From Nitrosomonas sp. (GTDB taxonomy: Bacteria > Pseudomonadota > Gammaproteobacteria > Burkholderiales > Nitrosomonadaceae), in assembly GCF_024282095.1 (NCBI RefSeq), contig NZ_JAMWZS010000019.1:1-49076 (forward strand): a stretch of DNA of 49,076 nucleotides, in the 5' to 3' direction. Every line of letters begins with the position of its first letter. The first letter of the stretch is position 1. The notes beneath the pieces are model-generated. The model saw only the letters and a list, made by a program, of their open reading frames with translations. It was not told the DNA's origin and ran no database searches. Of the stretch, positions 27,760 to 35,997 are shown piece after piece. The position numbers and the translations under genes are program-made.

Positions 27760-28623
27760 ATGATTAAAGCGTTGCACGCGTTGATGACACTTAAGCGATT
27801 ATTGCTGATATTACTATTATGCGTCACTCCGCATACCGCTTCGGCAACCCGATTCGACCACACGATATGGGATGAATTGCTGCGGGAGCATGTTCATATG
27901 ATGAATCAAGGACAAGCCAGCCGTGTCCATTACGCCGGATTTGCGTTGTATCATGGTCAGTTGAGAAAGTATTTAGACCAACTCTCAAAAGTCAGGAAAA
28001 GTGATTTCTCAGATTGGGATAAATCCGAACAACTGGCTTTTTTAATCAACGCCTACAACGCAGCTACTGTAGAAATGATTCTACGCAGTTATGCTTCGAT
28101 CGCTACCTTGAGAGCCTATGCGCCGGTTACGTTTTCATGGAAATATCGTTTAATTTCCATGCTGAAGAACCAGCGGAAACTGAATTTTATCTCCCTGTTC
28201 GGAGAATTCCTTTCATTAGATCATCTTGAGGAAGACATCATCCGCAGGCCGGGGAATTATGACGAACCGCGTATTCATTTTGCGCTCAATCGTGCGTCTA
28301 TCGACTGCCCGGCACTACGCAATCGCGCATACACCGGTATAGAATTAGAAGAACAATTGGAAGCGGCGACACGCGCTTTTCTGGCGGATCGATCACGCAA
28401 CCGCTATAACGAAGAAGCCGAGAAACTCGAAGTCTCGGAAATTTTTAATTGGTATGCCGAGGATTTTGAACGTGGCTGGCGAGGCTGGTCCAGCCTGGCG
28501 CAATTCTTTGCACACTATCGCGATAGCCTTGCCGATACCCCGCGCGCAAAAGAATTACTCACCACCGAAAATTTAGACATTAAATTTCTGGAATTTAACT
28601 GGATGCTTAACGAAAAACAATGA
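27760..28623 (+). CDS. DUF547 exported protein
   Basis: 287 aa. Hydrophobic signal LLLILLLCVTPHTASA, then DUF547 core segments SEQLAFLINAYNAATVEMIL, the YDEPRIHFALNRASIDCPALRNRAYTG region and VSEIFNWYAEDF. The family is widespread in proteobacteria and has no established function. An in-frame ATG at 27784 would give a tighter signal peptide, so the start is uncertain. The 200 bp that follow contain no gene. Confidence 0.8.
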   Translation: MIKALHALMTLKRLLLILLLCVTPHTASATRFDHTIWDELLREHVHMMNQGQASRVHYAGFALYHGQLRKYLDQLSKVRKSDFSDWDKSEQLAFLINAYNAATVEMILRSYASIATLRAYAPVTFSWKYRLISMLKNQRKLNFISLFGEFLSLDHLEEDIIRRPGNYDEPRIHFALNRASIDCPALRNRAYTGIELEEQLEAATRAFLADRSRNRYNEEAEKLEVSEIFNWYAEDFERGWRGWSSLAQFFAHYRDSLADTPRAKELLTTENLDIKFLEFNWMLNEKQ

Positions 28624-28822
28624 TTCAAACAGTTGCCACAAGCGCAGCGATCATTTCCAGTGATCATAATATTCAAATATATCTCATACATATTTTATGT
28701 AATAATCATTTTGCTTTCTGGAATGACTGGAAAAATTTCAATAACATAATCAATATATTAATTTTTCCTGCTGATCTTGAAGTAGATTTTTCGAAGTTCA
28801 ACTTAACTGTAAGGTGATAACT

Positions 28823-29527
28823 ATGAGTCCTTTTCTTGGTGAATTGATAGGTACTTTTATTTTAGTTTTATTGGGTAACGGTGTCGTTGCCAACGTGGTG
28901 CTGAATAAATCCAAAGGCAATAATGCCGGATGGTTAACGATTGCAGCCGGTTGGGGCGTTGCGCTTTTCGTGGCGGTTTATGCCGTGGCCGCTTCCAGCG
29001 GTGCGCATTTAAACCCTGCGGTAAGCATCGGTCTCGCTGCTGCAGGCAAGTTTGCGTGGAACGATGTACCGATTTATGCGCTCGGGCAAATGCTGGGCGC
29101 TATGCTGGGTGCATTGATGGTGTGGATTACCTATCGTCAGCATTTTGATGCAACGACTGATCCCAATATGCAGTTAGCTGCATTTTGTTCGGCACCAGCC
29201 ATCCGCAGCCCATTCAATAATATGATTACCGAAGCAGTCGGCACATTCATGCTGGTGTTCGGTGTGATGATGATGACCTCACCACAGGCGAGCCTGGGCT
29301 CATTGGATGCGTTACCGGCTGCTTTGCTGCTGTTTGGTATCGGCCTGTCATTAGGCGGGCCCACCGGCTTTGCCGTCAACCCTGCCCGTGATCTGGGGCC
29401 ACGCATCATGCATGCGATTCTCCCGATGACCAACAAGCGCGACAGCGATTGGGGCTATGCAATGGTACCGGTAGTGGGTGGTATTATCGGCGGATTGATT
29501 GCCGCGGTGGTTTATTCGGCACTGTAG
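28823..29527 (+). CDS. MIP-family channel, aquaglyceroporin-like
   Basis: 234 aa, six membrane helices and two NPA loops: GAHLNPAVSIGLA (near residue 65) and GFAVNPARDLGPRI (near 185). The Asp after the second NPAR is characteristic of glycerol-conducting GlpF rather than water-selective AqpZ, so glycerol or other small solutes are likely cargo. AAGGTG ribosome site ahead of the ATG. No glycerol kinase is nearby. Confidence 0.88.
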   Translation: MSPFLGELIGTFILVLLGNGVVANVVLNKSKGNNAGWLTIAAGWGVALFVAVYAVAASSGAHLNPAVSIGLAAAGKFAWNDVPIYALGQMLGAMLGALMVWITYRQHFDATTDPNMQLAAFCSAPAIRSPFNNMITEAVGTFMLVFGVMMMTSPQASLGSLDALPAALLLFGIGLSLGGPTGFAVNPARDLGPRIMHAILPMTNKRDSDWGYAMVPVVGGIIGGLIAAVVYSAL

Positions 29528-29552
29528 AATTTTTCTGATTTACATTGAATGC

Positions 29553-29581
29553 GAAACAGGAACTTTGGTTCCTGTTTCTTT
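29553..29581. terminator. Intrinsic terminator between the MIP gene and hrpA
   Basis: GAAACAGGAAC (29553-29563) and GTTCCTGTTTC (29568-29578) form a perfect 11-bp stem with a 4-base loop, followed by TTT. It lies 25 bp after the channel stop and can serve either direction. Confidence 0.7.
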
Positions 29582-29595
29582 AGCAGATAAGAAAC

Positions 29596-29650
29596 ACGGT
29601 CGCATTTTGAACTTGTTTTTTAACACCGCAGATCGTTTCTCAACGACCTG
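29596..29650. repeat. Dispersed intergenic repeat R1, copy c (half element)
   Basis: CGGTCGCATTTTGAAC, then TTTTTTAACACC, and CAGATCGTTTCTCAACGACCTG match the right half of copy a. The left half is absent. It ends 5 bp from the hrpA stop. Confidence 0.55.
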
Positions 29651-29655
29651 TCAAA

Positions 29656-32600
29656 TCAAGCCCGCACACTCTCCCACAGTTTCTGTAATCGTTTGAGCGA
29701 AACCGGCTGCGGGGTTTTTAATTCCTGTGCGAACAGTGAAACACGCAATTCCTCGATCTGCCAACGAAATTCATCCAGATTCTCATCCATCAATCCGATC
29801 TTCCGGTGTTTTTCCAAACGTTGCAAATATTGCTGCCAGAGCGCGGCGATTTCCAGGCTGTTTTGCGCATCGCGTTCAGGATTGTTGGAGAATTTCTCCA
29901 AGCGCAGCGACATGCCTTTCACATAGCGTGGAAACTGTTGCAATCTTTGCCAGGATGTCTGGCTAAGAAACCCGGGGTAAATCAAGTTCTCAAGCTGGTC
30001 ATTCAGCTCATTCCTGACGCGATGAATGCGGGTCGTTGCCAGTCGTTCCATCAGGATTTGATAGTCATTGCCAATCTGCTGCAGCAAACGAGCAAGCGCT
30101 GCGGACACTTCCGGCAGGCGGCTCTTGGCCCTTTGGCAGTGCGCAGCAAATTCGGATTCGTTACGCGGCAGCGCATCATCGCTGAGCAAAGCGCAATCGA
30201 CGATGGCATTCAACATATCCTGTTTCAAATCCCCCGGATTCATTCGCGTGGTCAGTTGCATTGCGGCCTGTTTGAGTCCCGGCAGATTCTTTTCCAGTTG
30301 CTTGAGCTGGTCTTTCAGCGCCAGACACAGCAATCGCCTAACGCCCGCGCGCATTGCGCTATCCGCCGCTGCGGATGTATCAAATAAGCGAATAACGACG
30401 CTGTCGGTCTGGTCGACCAATGCGGGATAACCCGTCAATTGTTGATTATTGCGCTGGAATGTCACGGTTACGGGTAAGTCGCCAAAATCCCATTGCGTGA
30501 TGTGATCGCGCTCGATGCTGATTTTGTCGCTCTCCGCGCCTCGTTTGACAAAGGTCATTTGCGCGGCTTTGCCCAATTGCAGTTGCAGTTCGGTCAGGTC
30601 ACGGCTCATCGCCAGTTCCTGCCCGGCATCATCGACGACTTGGATGTTCATGCGCAGATGAACCGGCATGTCTTGGATGTTCCAAGTTTCCGGCGCAACC
30701 GATAGCGTGGTTTTGCGTAAAATGAATTGCGCCAAAGCATCTTGTAATGACACCGGCTGCAGAGCGTTCGTTTGCCGTTCCAGAAACGCTGTGACCGATT
30801 CCGGCAATGGCACCAGCATGCGGCGGATCTGCTTGGGAAGCGCCTTAAAATACCAGGTGACTTTGTCGCGAATCAGGCCGGGCACCAGATAATCCAATTG
30901 CCGGGTATCCAATCGATTGAGCAACGGCAGTGGCACGCACACGGTCACACCATCCAGCGCGTGACCGGGATCAAAACGGTAAGTCAACGGCAGTACGCTG
31001 CCGTCCGGCAATGTCATGATTTCCGGAAACTGCACCTCGGTAATATGGCCGGCCGCATGGCGCATCAGCAACTCGCGCTGCAGATAAAGCACATGCGGAT
31101 TCTGCTGTTCGGCTTGTTTGCGCCACTTCTCAAACCCCGCACCGTTGATGATTTTTTGCGGAATAATGGCATCATAGAAAGCAAAAATTTCCTGCTCATC
31201 GACCAGCACATCCTGGCGCCGCGCTTTATGTTCCAGTTCCTCGATGTCATGAATCAATGCCTGATTGTGCACAAAGAACGGCGCATCCGTCACATACTCG
31301 CCGGCAATCAGCGCCGAGCGAATGAAAATCTCGCGTGATTCTTCGGGATTGATGGTGCCGTAATGAACCGTGCGCTTGGGAACGATGATCAAGCCATACA
31401 ATGTGACGCGCTCAAAAACCATCACTTGCGCCTGTTTCTTTTCCCAATGCGGATCAAAGTGATGCTTCTTGCACAAATTCCCGGCAATTCTCTCCAACCA
31501 CACCGGATCGATCCGGGCCACGCAACGCGCATACAATTTGCTGGTTTCAACCAATTCCGCCGCAACCACCCATTTGGTTTTAGCCTTTCTCAGGGTTGAG
31601 CCGGGAAAAATGGCGAACTTGATACCGCGGGCGCCCAGATATTCCCCCTCCTTCTCGGTTTTAAACCCGATGTTGCCGAGCAATCCTGCCAGCAATGCAC
31701 GATGAATCTCATCATAACCCGCCGGAATTTCATTGGGTTTGAGCCCCAATTCACTCATCAGCACGTGCAGTTGGCCATGAATTTCACGCCATTCGCGCAA
31801 TCGCCGGTACGACAGGAAGTGCTCACGGCAATGCGCGATCAGTTTGCGGGTGGACTTTTTATGCTTGAGCAATTCATCAAAAAAATCCCATAATTTCAGA
31901 TAAGACAGAAAATCCGAGCGCTCATCGATAAAACGAAGGTGTGCGCGATCAGCCGCGGCCTGATGTTCAAACGGCCGGTCACGCGGGTCTTGCAAACTCA
32001 GTGCGGCCGCAATAATCAGTATTTCATGCAGGCAGTTTTCATGTTTTGCCGCCAGAATCATGCGGGAAATTTTGGGATCGATTGGAAATTTCGCCAAGCG
32101 CCAGCCAATCGCGGTCAATTGACGATTGTCATCGACCGCCCCGAGTTCCGCCAGCAATTGATAGCCGTCGGCAATCATTCGTGGCGACGGCGGTTCCAGA
32201 AACGGAAAACTTTCCACATCACCGATCTTCAGCGATTTCATGCGTAAAATCACCGCCGCCAATGAAGATCTCAGGATTTCCGGATCGGTAAATTCGGGCC
32301 GCCCCTGATAATCCTGTTCTGCATATAAACAAATACAAACGCCATTGGCAATGCGACCACAGCGTCCTGCCCGTTGATTGGCCGACGCACGGGAAATCTT
32401 CTCCACCAGCAATTGTTCAACCTTGTTGCGATAACTGTAGCGATTGATGCGCGCCCAGCCGGTATCAATGACGTAGTGAATACCCGGAACAGTCAGTGAC
32501 GTTTCAGCAACATTGGTGGACAATACGATGCGACGCGTACTGCCGGGTTGGAATATGCGTTCCTGCTCGGTAAACGATAAGCGTGCAAAGAGCGGCAATA

Positions 32601-33420
32601 TCTCCACCCCGGACAATCCCGGACGCAAGCGGTCGAAATGGTGCTTGCGCAAGGTTTCGGCAGTTTCCCGAATTTCGCGCTCGCCGGGTAAAAAAATCAG
32701 AATATCTCCCGGACCGCATGCAATCAGCTCATCGACCGCGTTGACAATAGCCTGCTGCATATCGCCATCTTCTTCGTCATCGACAACCAACGGACGGTAA
32801 GAGATTTCTACCGGATACAATCTCCCGGTCACTTCAATCACCGGCGCATCATTAAAATGCCGGGAAAAACGCTGCGCATCGATAGTGGCGGAAGTGACAA
32901 TGAGCTTGAGGTCAGGCCGTTTCGGCAATAACTGGCTGATGTAACCAAGCAGAAAATCGATATTCAGATTGCGTTCGTGCGCTTCATCGATAATCAGTGT
33001 GTCATAAGCCTGCAACAGCGGATCACCCTGTGTTTCCGCCAGCAAAATGCCATCGGTCATCAGTTTGATATAGCTGTCAGAACTGATTTTGTCGGAAAAG
33101 CGGATTTTGTAGCCAACTGCCTGCCCCAGCGGACTTTTCAGCTCATCCGCAATGCGCGCAGCAACCGTGCGGGCCGCGATACGCCGTGGTTGCGTGTGCC
33201 CGATCATGCCGGTGACACCGCGCTTGAGTTCCAGGCAGATTTTAGGGATTTGCGTGGTTTTGCCGGATCCCGTCTCGCCACAGATGATCACCACCTGATG
33301 ATTCTCTATCGCACGCTTGATTTCATCCCGCCGGGCATGCACGGGCAAGTCTTCCGTATACGTTGGGCAGGGAAGATGGGCAAGCCGCCTTGTAATCACA
33401 TCGGGAGAAAATTTTTTCAT
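29656..33420 (-). CDS. hrpA: ATP-dependent RNA helicase HrpA
   Basis: DEAH-box helicase acting on mRNA and stalled ribosomes. 1254 aa. Walker A ICGETGSGKTTQIPKICLE near residue 45, DEAH as LIIDEAHERN near 145, TSATIDAQRFSRHF near 180, and NVAETSLTVPGIHYVIDTG plus QRAGRCGRI in RecA domain 2. The long C-terminal half (about 650-1254) corresponds to the HrpA-specific DUF3418 region, separating it from HrpB. Complete. The region upstream (33421-33545) is intergenic and precedes the cassette array. Confidence 0.95.
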   Translation of the reverse strand: MKKFSPDVITRRLAHLPCPTYTEDLPVHARRDEIKRAIENHQVVIICGETGSGKTTQIPKICLELKRGVTGMIGHTQPRRIAARTVAARIADELKSPLGQAVGYKIRFSDKISSDSYIKLMTDGILLAETQGDPLLQAYDTLIIDEAHERNLNIDFLLGYISQLLPKRPDLKLIVTSATIDAQRFSRHFNDAPVIEVTGRLYPVEISYRPLVVDDEEDGDMQQAIVNAVDELIACGPGDILIFLPGEREIRETAETLRKHHFDRLRPGLSGVEILPLFARLSFTEQERIFQPGSTRRIVLSTNVAETSLTVPGIHYVIDTGWARINRYSYRNKVEQLLVEKISRASANQRAGRCGRIANGVCICLYAEQDYQGRPEFTDPEILRSSLAAVILRMKSLKIGDVESFPFLEPPSPRMIADGYQLLAELGAVDDNRQLTAIGWRLAKFPIDPKISRMILAAKHENCLHEILIIAAALSLQDPRDRPFEHQAAADRAHLRFIDERSDFLSYLKLWDFFDELLKHKKSTRKLIAHCREHFLSYRRLREWREIHGQLHVLMSELGLKPNEIPAGYDEIHRALLAGLLGNIGFKTEKEGEYLGARGIKFAIFPGSTLRKAKTKWVVAAELVETSKLYARCVARIDPVWLERIAGNLCKKHHFDPHWEKKQAQVMVFERVTLYGLIIVPKRTVHYGTINPEESREIFIRSALIAGEYVTDAPFFVHNQALIHDIEELEHKARRQDVLVDEQEIFAFYDAIIPQKIINGAGFEKWRKQAEQQNPHVLYLQRELLMRHAAGHITEVQFPEIMTLPDGSVLPLTYRFDPGHALDGVTVCVPLPLLNRLDTRQLDYLVPGLIRDKVTWYFKALPKQIRRMLVPLPESVTAFLERQTNALQPVSLQDALAQFILRKTTLSVAPETWNIQDMPVHLRMNIQVVDDAGQELAMSRDLTELQLQLGKAAQMTFVKRGAESDKISIERDHITQWDFGDLPVTVTFQRNNQQLTGYPALVDQTDSVVIRLFDTSAAADSAMRAGVRRLLCLALKDQLKQLEKNLPGLKQAAMQLTTRMNPGDLKQDMLNAIVDCALLSDDALPRNESEFAAHCQRAKSRLPEVSAALARLLQQIGNDYQILMERLATTRIHRVRNELNDQLENLIYPGFLSQTSWQRLQQFPRYVKGMSLRLEKFSNNPERDAQNSLEIAALWQQYLQRLEKHRKIGLMDENLDEFRWQIEELRVSLFAQELKTPQPVSLKRLQKLWESVRA

Positions 33421-33545
33421 AGGAATATCGATTGCATGCCGGTATCAATTAACGGTCTGACGATCAAGCAGTTTTTTAGCGGGCGGTATTGTCGCATTTG
33501 TTGACATCATTTGTCTTGCTCGTTTCTTAATTTCCATTAAAATAC

Positions 33546-33701
33546 ATAATGATAACTCACAACAAATTGGGAGCGAGCAAAATTTGAAGCAAAACCTTGG
33601 CTCTTTCTTTGTTCTGCCCAAAGCATACAAGGTATGCTAAGGTTATATTGTGCTCGAAGGGGACGGGTGTTATTGTGCCTACCGTTAGCTTTACGTTATG
33701 T
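33546..33701 (+). other. Candidate long attC site at the left edge of the array
   Basis: The right end GTTATGT (33695-33701) fits R'. A TACATAATG-type partner lies at about 33546. Between them CGAGCAAAATTT, then AACCTTGGC, is broadly complementary to GCTAAGGTTATATTGTGCTCG, giving a long imperfect hairpin of VCR-like length (about 150 bp). Less certain than the other sites. Confidence 0.4.
33623..33637. promoter_or_regulatory. Palindrome overlapping a possible toxin-antitoxin promoter
   Basis: GCATAC-AAG-GTATGC is a perfect 6-bp inverted repeat. A TTGTTC/TATGCT pair with 18 bp spacing overlaps it, so it could be an operator for the antitoxin gene at 33728. It is also the tip of the long hairpin described for 33546-33701. 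Confidence 0.3.
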
Positions 33702-33727
33702 TTCATCAAACTGAGAGGTGCAACACA

Positions 33728-33934
33728 ATGAGTACCAAAGCGCTATTGGATGCGGCGATGAAACTCAAACCCGAGGAACGGCTCAGCCTAGTGGAAGGGC
33801 TGATCCAAAGTCTAGACGAGCCAGACAAGAGGCTGGATGAAATCTGGACAGAGGAATCAGAGAGACGGCTGAAAGCTTATCGGGAGGGGAAACTGGAAGG
33901 AATCCCGATGGAGGAAATATTTAAGGAAGAATGA
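33728..33934 (+). CDS. Type II antitoxin, putative addiction-module component
   Basis: 68 aa, helix-rich and acidic: KALLDAAMKLKPEERLSLVE, then LIQSLDEPDKRLDEIWTEE and ERRLKAYREGKLEGIPMEE. This matches the small antitoxin family often annotated as addiction module component (TIGR02574-like), paired with ParE/RelE toxins. ATG with GAGAGGTG upstream. The stop overlaps the toxin start by 4 bp (ATGA). First cargo of the cassette array. Confidence 0.8.
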   Translation: MSTKALLDAAMKLKPEERLSLVEGLIQSLDEPDKRLDEIWTEESERRLKAYREGKLEGIPMEEIFKEE

Positions 33935-34230
33935 TGCGCGTCATTTTCACCAGGCTCGCGAAGCAAGAATTGGAGGACGCTGTCCGGTTCTACGAACTCG
34001 AATATTCAGAGCTTGGGCGCAAGTTCAAGGAAGAAGTAAGAAAGGCCGTGCTCCGAATTGCCGCGTACCCGGAAGGCTGGTCCATAGTACGTGGTGATGT
34101 AAGAAAATGCCTGCTACATAAGTTTCCATACAAGCTGCTCTACGCTGTAGACGAGAACCATATTCTTATCATCGCGGTGGCGCACCAACATCGGAAACCA
34201 GACTACTGGCTTGATAAACATGAAACATAG
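33931..34230 (+). CDS. ParE/RelE-superfamily toxin
   Basis: 99 aa. MRVIFTRLAKQELEDAVRFYE opens the typical ParE/RelE fold, with ELGRKFKEEVRKAVLRIAAYPEGW and the C-terminal strand DENHILIIAVAHQHRKPDYW. The target could be gyrase (ParE) or the ribosome (RelE); sequence alone does not decide. Translationally coupled to the antitoxin. Followed 3 bp later by a truncated attC-like sequence. Confidence 0.85.
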   Translation: MMRVIFTRLAKQELEDAVRFYELEYSELGRKFKEEVRKAVLRIAAYPEGWSIVRGDVRKCLLHKFPYKLLYAVDENHILIIAVAHQHRKPDYWLDKHET

Positions 34231-34233
34231 CAA

Positions 34234-34278
34234 GCCCATACAATCGACGCCAGAAAACGGCGCGGTTGATGAAGCAAC
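34234..34278 (+). other. attC-like remnant after the ParE/RelE toxin gene
   Basis: GCCCATACAATCGACGCC, AGAAAA, GGCGCGGTTGATGAAGC has the left arm and hairpin core of an attC, but where the GTTRRRY right end should be, repeat R3a begins. Probably the attC of the first toxin-antitoxin cassette, cut by insertion or deletion. Confidence 0.45.
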
Positions 34279-34392
34279 AAGGGAGCAAGTCACGAATTGA
34301 GAATATAGTCGATAAATTAGGTATCATTTTTTTAGCGGTTTTGTGATGTACGCACCACCTGCTTCGGATTCGTGATTCGATACCTGACCCTG
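34279..34392. repeat. Dispersed repeat R3, copy a
   Basis: Starts AAGGGAGCAAGTCACGAATT and ends GATTCGATACCTGACCCTG. Near-identical in its first 50 bases to R3b (36438), including GAGAATATAG and the T-run followed by AGCG. Ends are approximate inverted repeats (AGGTCGCGAAT against ATTCGGCACCT in copy c). Non-coding. Confidence 0.65.
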
Positions 34393-34441
34393 ACTGTGCG
34401 ATACAGATGGATATCAAAGGCAAGAAGGCCCATACAAAGAA

Positions 34442-34534
34442 ATGGATAAGAAGCAACTAGACCAAGAACGCAAGCTTCATGAAGAGGCAATTAAGAAAAT
34501 ACAGCGCGAGGAAAAGCAGCGTTATGACCGCTAA
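34442..34534 (+). CDS. 30-codon charged ORF in a cassette remnant
   Basis: Reads MDKKQLDQERKLHEEAIKKI and on to YDR; almost only charged and helix-forming residues. It lies between R3a and an attC-like site, so it may be the tail of a cassette gene whose front was replaced by the repeat. No clear ribosome site. Low confidence as an expressed gene. Confidence 0.25.
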   Translation: MDKKQLDQERKLHEEAIKKIQREEKQRYDR

Positions 34535-34553
34535 TGGGCGGCTCGAGAAGGAT

Positions 34554-34614
34554 GCTACAACAGTCGGCTTTGCCGCCTCGCCTGTTTCCTCGCCCCTCAA
34601 GCTAAACGTTAGGG
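34554..34614 (+). other. attC-like site (degenerate)
   Basis: GCTACAAC at the left (34554-34561) and GTTAGGG at the right (34608-34614), 61 bp in all, the classic short attC length. The CAAGCTAAACGTTAGGGC end looks like L'-R'. The internal hairpin is weaker than in the sites further right. An ATG follows 5 bp later, as expected for a cassette. Confidence 0.5.
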
Positions 34615-34619
34615 CTTAT

Positions 34620-35051
34620 ATGCGCCAAGTTCTTCTCTTTGTCGTATTGGTAATCAACATACAGTGCGCTGTTGCGGGTCAGCTTCCTTGCTTGGCTGGC
34701 GACATCGAAGAAACCATTCTCATCAGTTTACCGGGGTATGACAATGAAGTCGGATTGAAGGGTGCAGAAGGCGAGCAAGCCCGCTTGAATGCGGCGGTTT
34801 CAAGTTGCATTCGGGGCTATCGCATCTGTCTCCTGACTATTGACGGGAAGATGTTGAAAGCTAACTCCTTATCTGAAATTTCAGTTAAGGGTAGGTCAAT
34901 TGTCTGGGGGGTTAATCAGATTTTGGCTACTAAGAACCGCTCCTATTGCGTCACCGCCTTTGTAGCTGGTCCAACTGAAGACATTGGGCCCGTGGTGGAC
35001 TTATCGAACATTTACTCCAAATGGCGGTTGGATGGACGAGGAAATGCCTGA
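34620..35051 (+). CDS. Cassette-borne exported protein of unknown function
   Basis: 143 aa. The signal peptide MRQVLLFVVLVINIQCAVAG is clear; the mature part has four cysteines (LPCLAG, SSCIRGYRICLL, YCVTAF), suggesting disulfides. The start follows the attC R' end by 5 bp. The longer in-frame version that begins at 34479 reads through the attC and is not credible. No family recognised. The end overlaps the next ORF by 20 bp in another frame. Confidence 0.55.
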   Translation: MRQVLLFVVLVINIQCAVAGQLPCLAGDIEETILISLPGYDNEVGLKGAEGEQARLNAAVSSCIRGYRICLLTIDGKMLKANSLSEISVKGRSIVWGVNQILATKNRSYCVTAFVAGPTEDIGPVVDLSNIYSKWRLDGRGNA

Positions 35052-35199
35052 CGAACCCGGCCTCCCCAAGACCTCTACACAATTTTTCCAGAAGACCTCC
35101 CAATCATTCCAACTATTTCTCACGCGAATTAGGGAAACACTTGCGGAGCCTAGCTTCAAAGACGGCGAGTATGGATATCGAGTTGGCGAAGAGCCCTAA
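35032..35199 (+). CDS. 55-codon ORF ending at an attC site
   Basis: Reads MDEEMPDEPGLPKTSTQFF, then LFLTRIRETLAEPSFKDGEY, and stops 7 bp before an attC-like site, which is where a cassette gene normally ends. Starts inside the previous ORF in the +1 frame. It may be a second small gene, or the true C-terminus of the preceding protein after a frameshift. Confidence 0.35.
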   Translation: MDEEMPDEPGLPKTSTQFFQKTSQSFQLFLTRIRETLAEPSFKDGEYGYRVGEEP

Positions 35200-35206
35200 A
35201 CCCTGC

Positions 35207-35272
35207 GGTCAACACGGGCGCTCCGCCGAAAAACCGACGGAGCACCAGCACCGGTTACCTCCAACATTGGGC
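35207..35272 (+). other. attC-like site
   Basis: GGTCAAC (35207-35213) left, ATTGGGC (35266-35272) right; the right core has A where GTTRRRY expects G. The interior folds well: GCTCCG and CGGAGC pair around CCGAAAAACCGA, with extrahelical bases, and GGTTACCT resembles L'. 66 bp. Confidence 0.6.
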
Positions 35273-35278
35273 TTCAGC

Positions 35279-35686
35279 ATGAACTCTGCGCCGCCCTCCA
35301 TTGCCGCAAAGATCTCGGTCTTCGCTTTTGGCATGTTATCACTTGTGGGTGGATGGATCATCGTTCTGCTCGGAGGCTTCTTTCATGCCCCTGCGAAGTT
35401 CTCGTCTTCCGTAATTTTCGTGAGTGTCCCGTCCGCCGCCGCGATGGCGATGCTTCAGTTCACTGCTGGCGCACTCGCACTGTTCTGGTTGTGTCGGCTG
35501 CGATTTACAACGGTGTCAGCTTGCCTCATTTCGCTCGGCGTGGCATTCGGCCTGCCCGCGCTCTACCTAATTACTCAATTGAGAAAGCACGAGCACTGTG
35601 GTTGCCACAAAAACCGGTCGCTGCCTAACTGGTCGTTCAACCGGACTCGTAGCGGCAAGGCACCCTGGCCGCTGTGCGCCGATTAG
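35279..35686 (+). CDS. Cassette-borne small membrane protein
   Basis: 135 aa with about four membrane segments (ISVFAFGMLSLVGGWIIVLL, VIFVSVPSAAAMAMLQFTAG, ALALFWLCRL, and ACLISLGVAFGLPALYLITQ). Function not recognised. Starts 7 bp after an attC end. The last about 20 residues (PNWSFNRTRSGKAPWPLC) are encoded by the next attC and resemble the recurrent attC-derived tails of many annotated hypothetical proteins, so the native protein probably ends earlier in evolution. Confidence 0.5.
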   Translation: MNSAPPSIAAKISVFAFGMLSLVGGWIIVLLGGFFHAPAKFSSSVIFVSVPSAAAMAMLQFTAGALALFWLCRLRFTTVSACLISLGVAFGLPALYLITQLRKHEHCGCHKNRSLPNWSFNRTRSGKAPWPLCAD

Positions 35687-35700
35687 CTCCAGCGTTATGG
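35623..35700 (+). other. attC site
   Basis: GCCTAAC (35623-35629) and GTTATGG (35694-35700) are good R'' and R' cores; TGGTCGTTCAACCGGA is a typical L'' region. AGCGGC and GCCGCT form the apical stem, and GATTAGCTCCAGC matches L'. 78 bp. It overlaps the 3' ends of both flanking genes. Confidence 0.82.
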
Positions 35701-35997
35701 CTCAGACTTATCGTGCAATCGTGAAAGGGCTATATCATAGATTTCATTTCGGTCACGCTTGCCAGCTACAATCACGGTTATTGTTATGGTTTTGTCTTCA
35801 ATCGAATAAACGAGACGATAGCCAAGTTGTCGCAGTTTTATCTTGTAAATGTTTTTGGCACCGGATAATGCGGCGGACAGAACATGAGGATTGTCTAATC
35901 GTTCTTTTAGTTTCTTTTTAAATTGGTCTTTAACGGTGTGACCTAGTTTTTCCCATTCTTTGAGCGCAGATTTTTTGAATTCCAGCTTATAGGTCAT
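35695..35997 (-). CDS. relE: RelE-family toxin (reverse-oriented cassette)
   Basis: 100 aa. MTYKLEFKKSALKEWEKLG, then KNIYKIKLRQLGYRLVYSIE and ITVIVAGKRDRNEIYDIAL are hallmark RelE segments; such toxins cleave mRNA in the ribosomal A site. Its 3' end lies on the R' core of an attC. Overlaps the antitoxin by 11 bp. Encoded opposite to the other cassettes, as expected of a unit with its own promoter. Confidence 0.9.
   Translation of the reverse strand: MTYKLEFKKSALKEWEKLGHTVKDQFKKKLKERLDNPHVLSAALSGAKNIYKIKLRQLGYRLVYSIEDKTITITVIVAGKRDRNEIYDIALSRLHDKSEP

Noticed and set aside
28620-28817. 65-codon ORF between the DUF547 and MIP genes
   Set aside because: AT-rich, no ribosome site, no recognisable motif.
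30772-31338. 188-codon plus-strand ORF inside hrpA
   Set aside because: Shadow of a long, clearly conserved helicase frame; several other antisense frames here are also open because of codon bias.
34479-34619. N-terminal extension of the cassette exported protein
   Set aside because: Would translate the attC site and place the signal peptide inside the protein.
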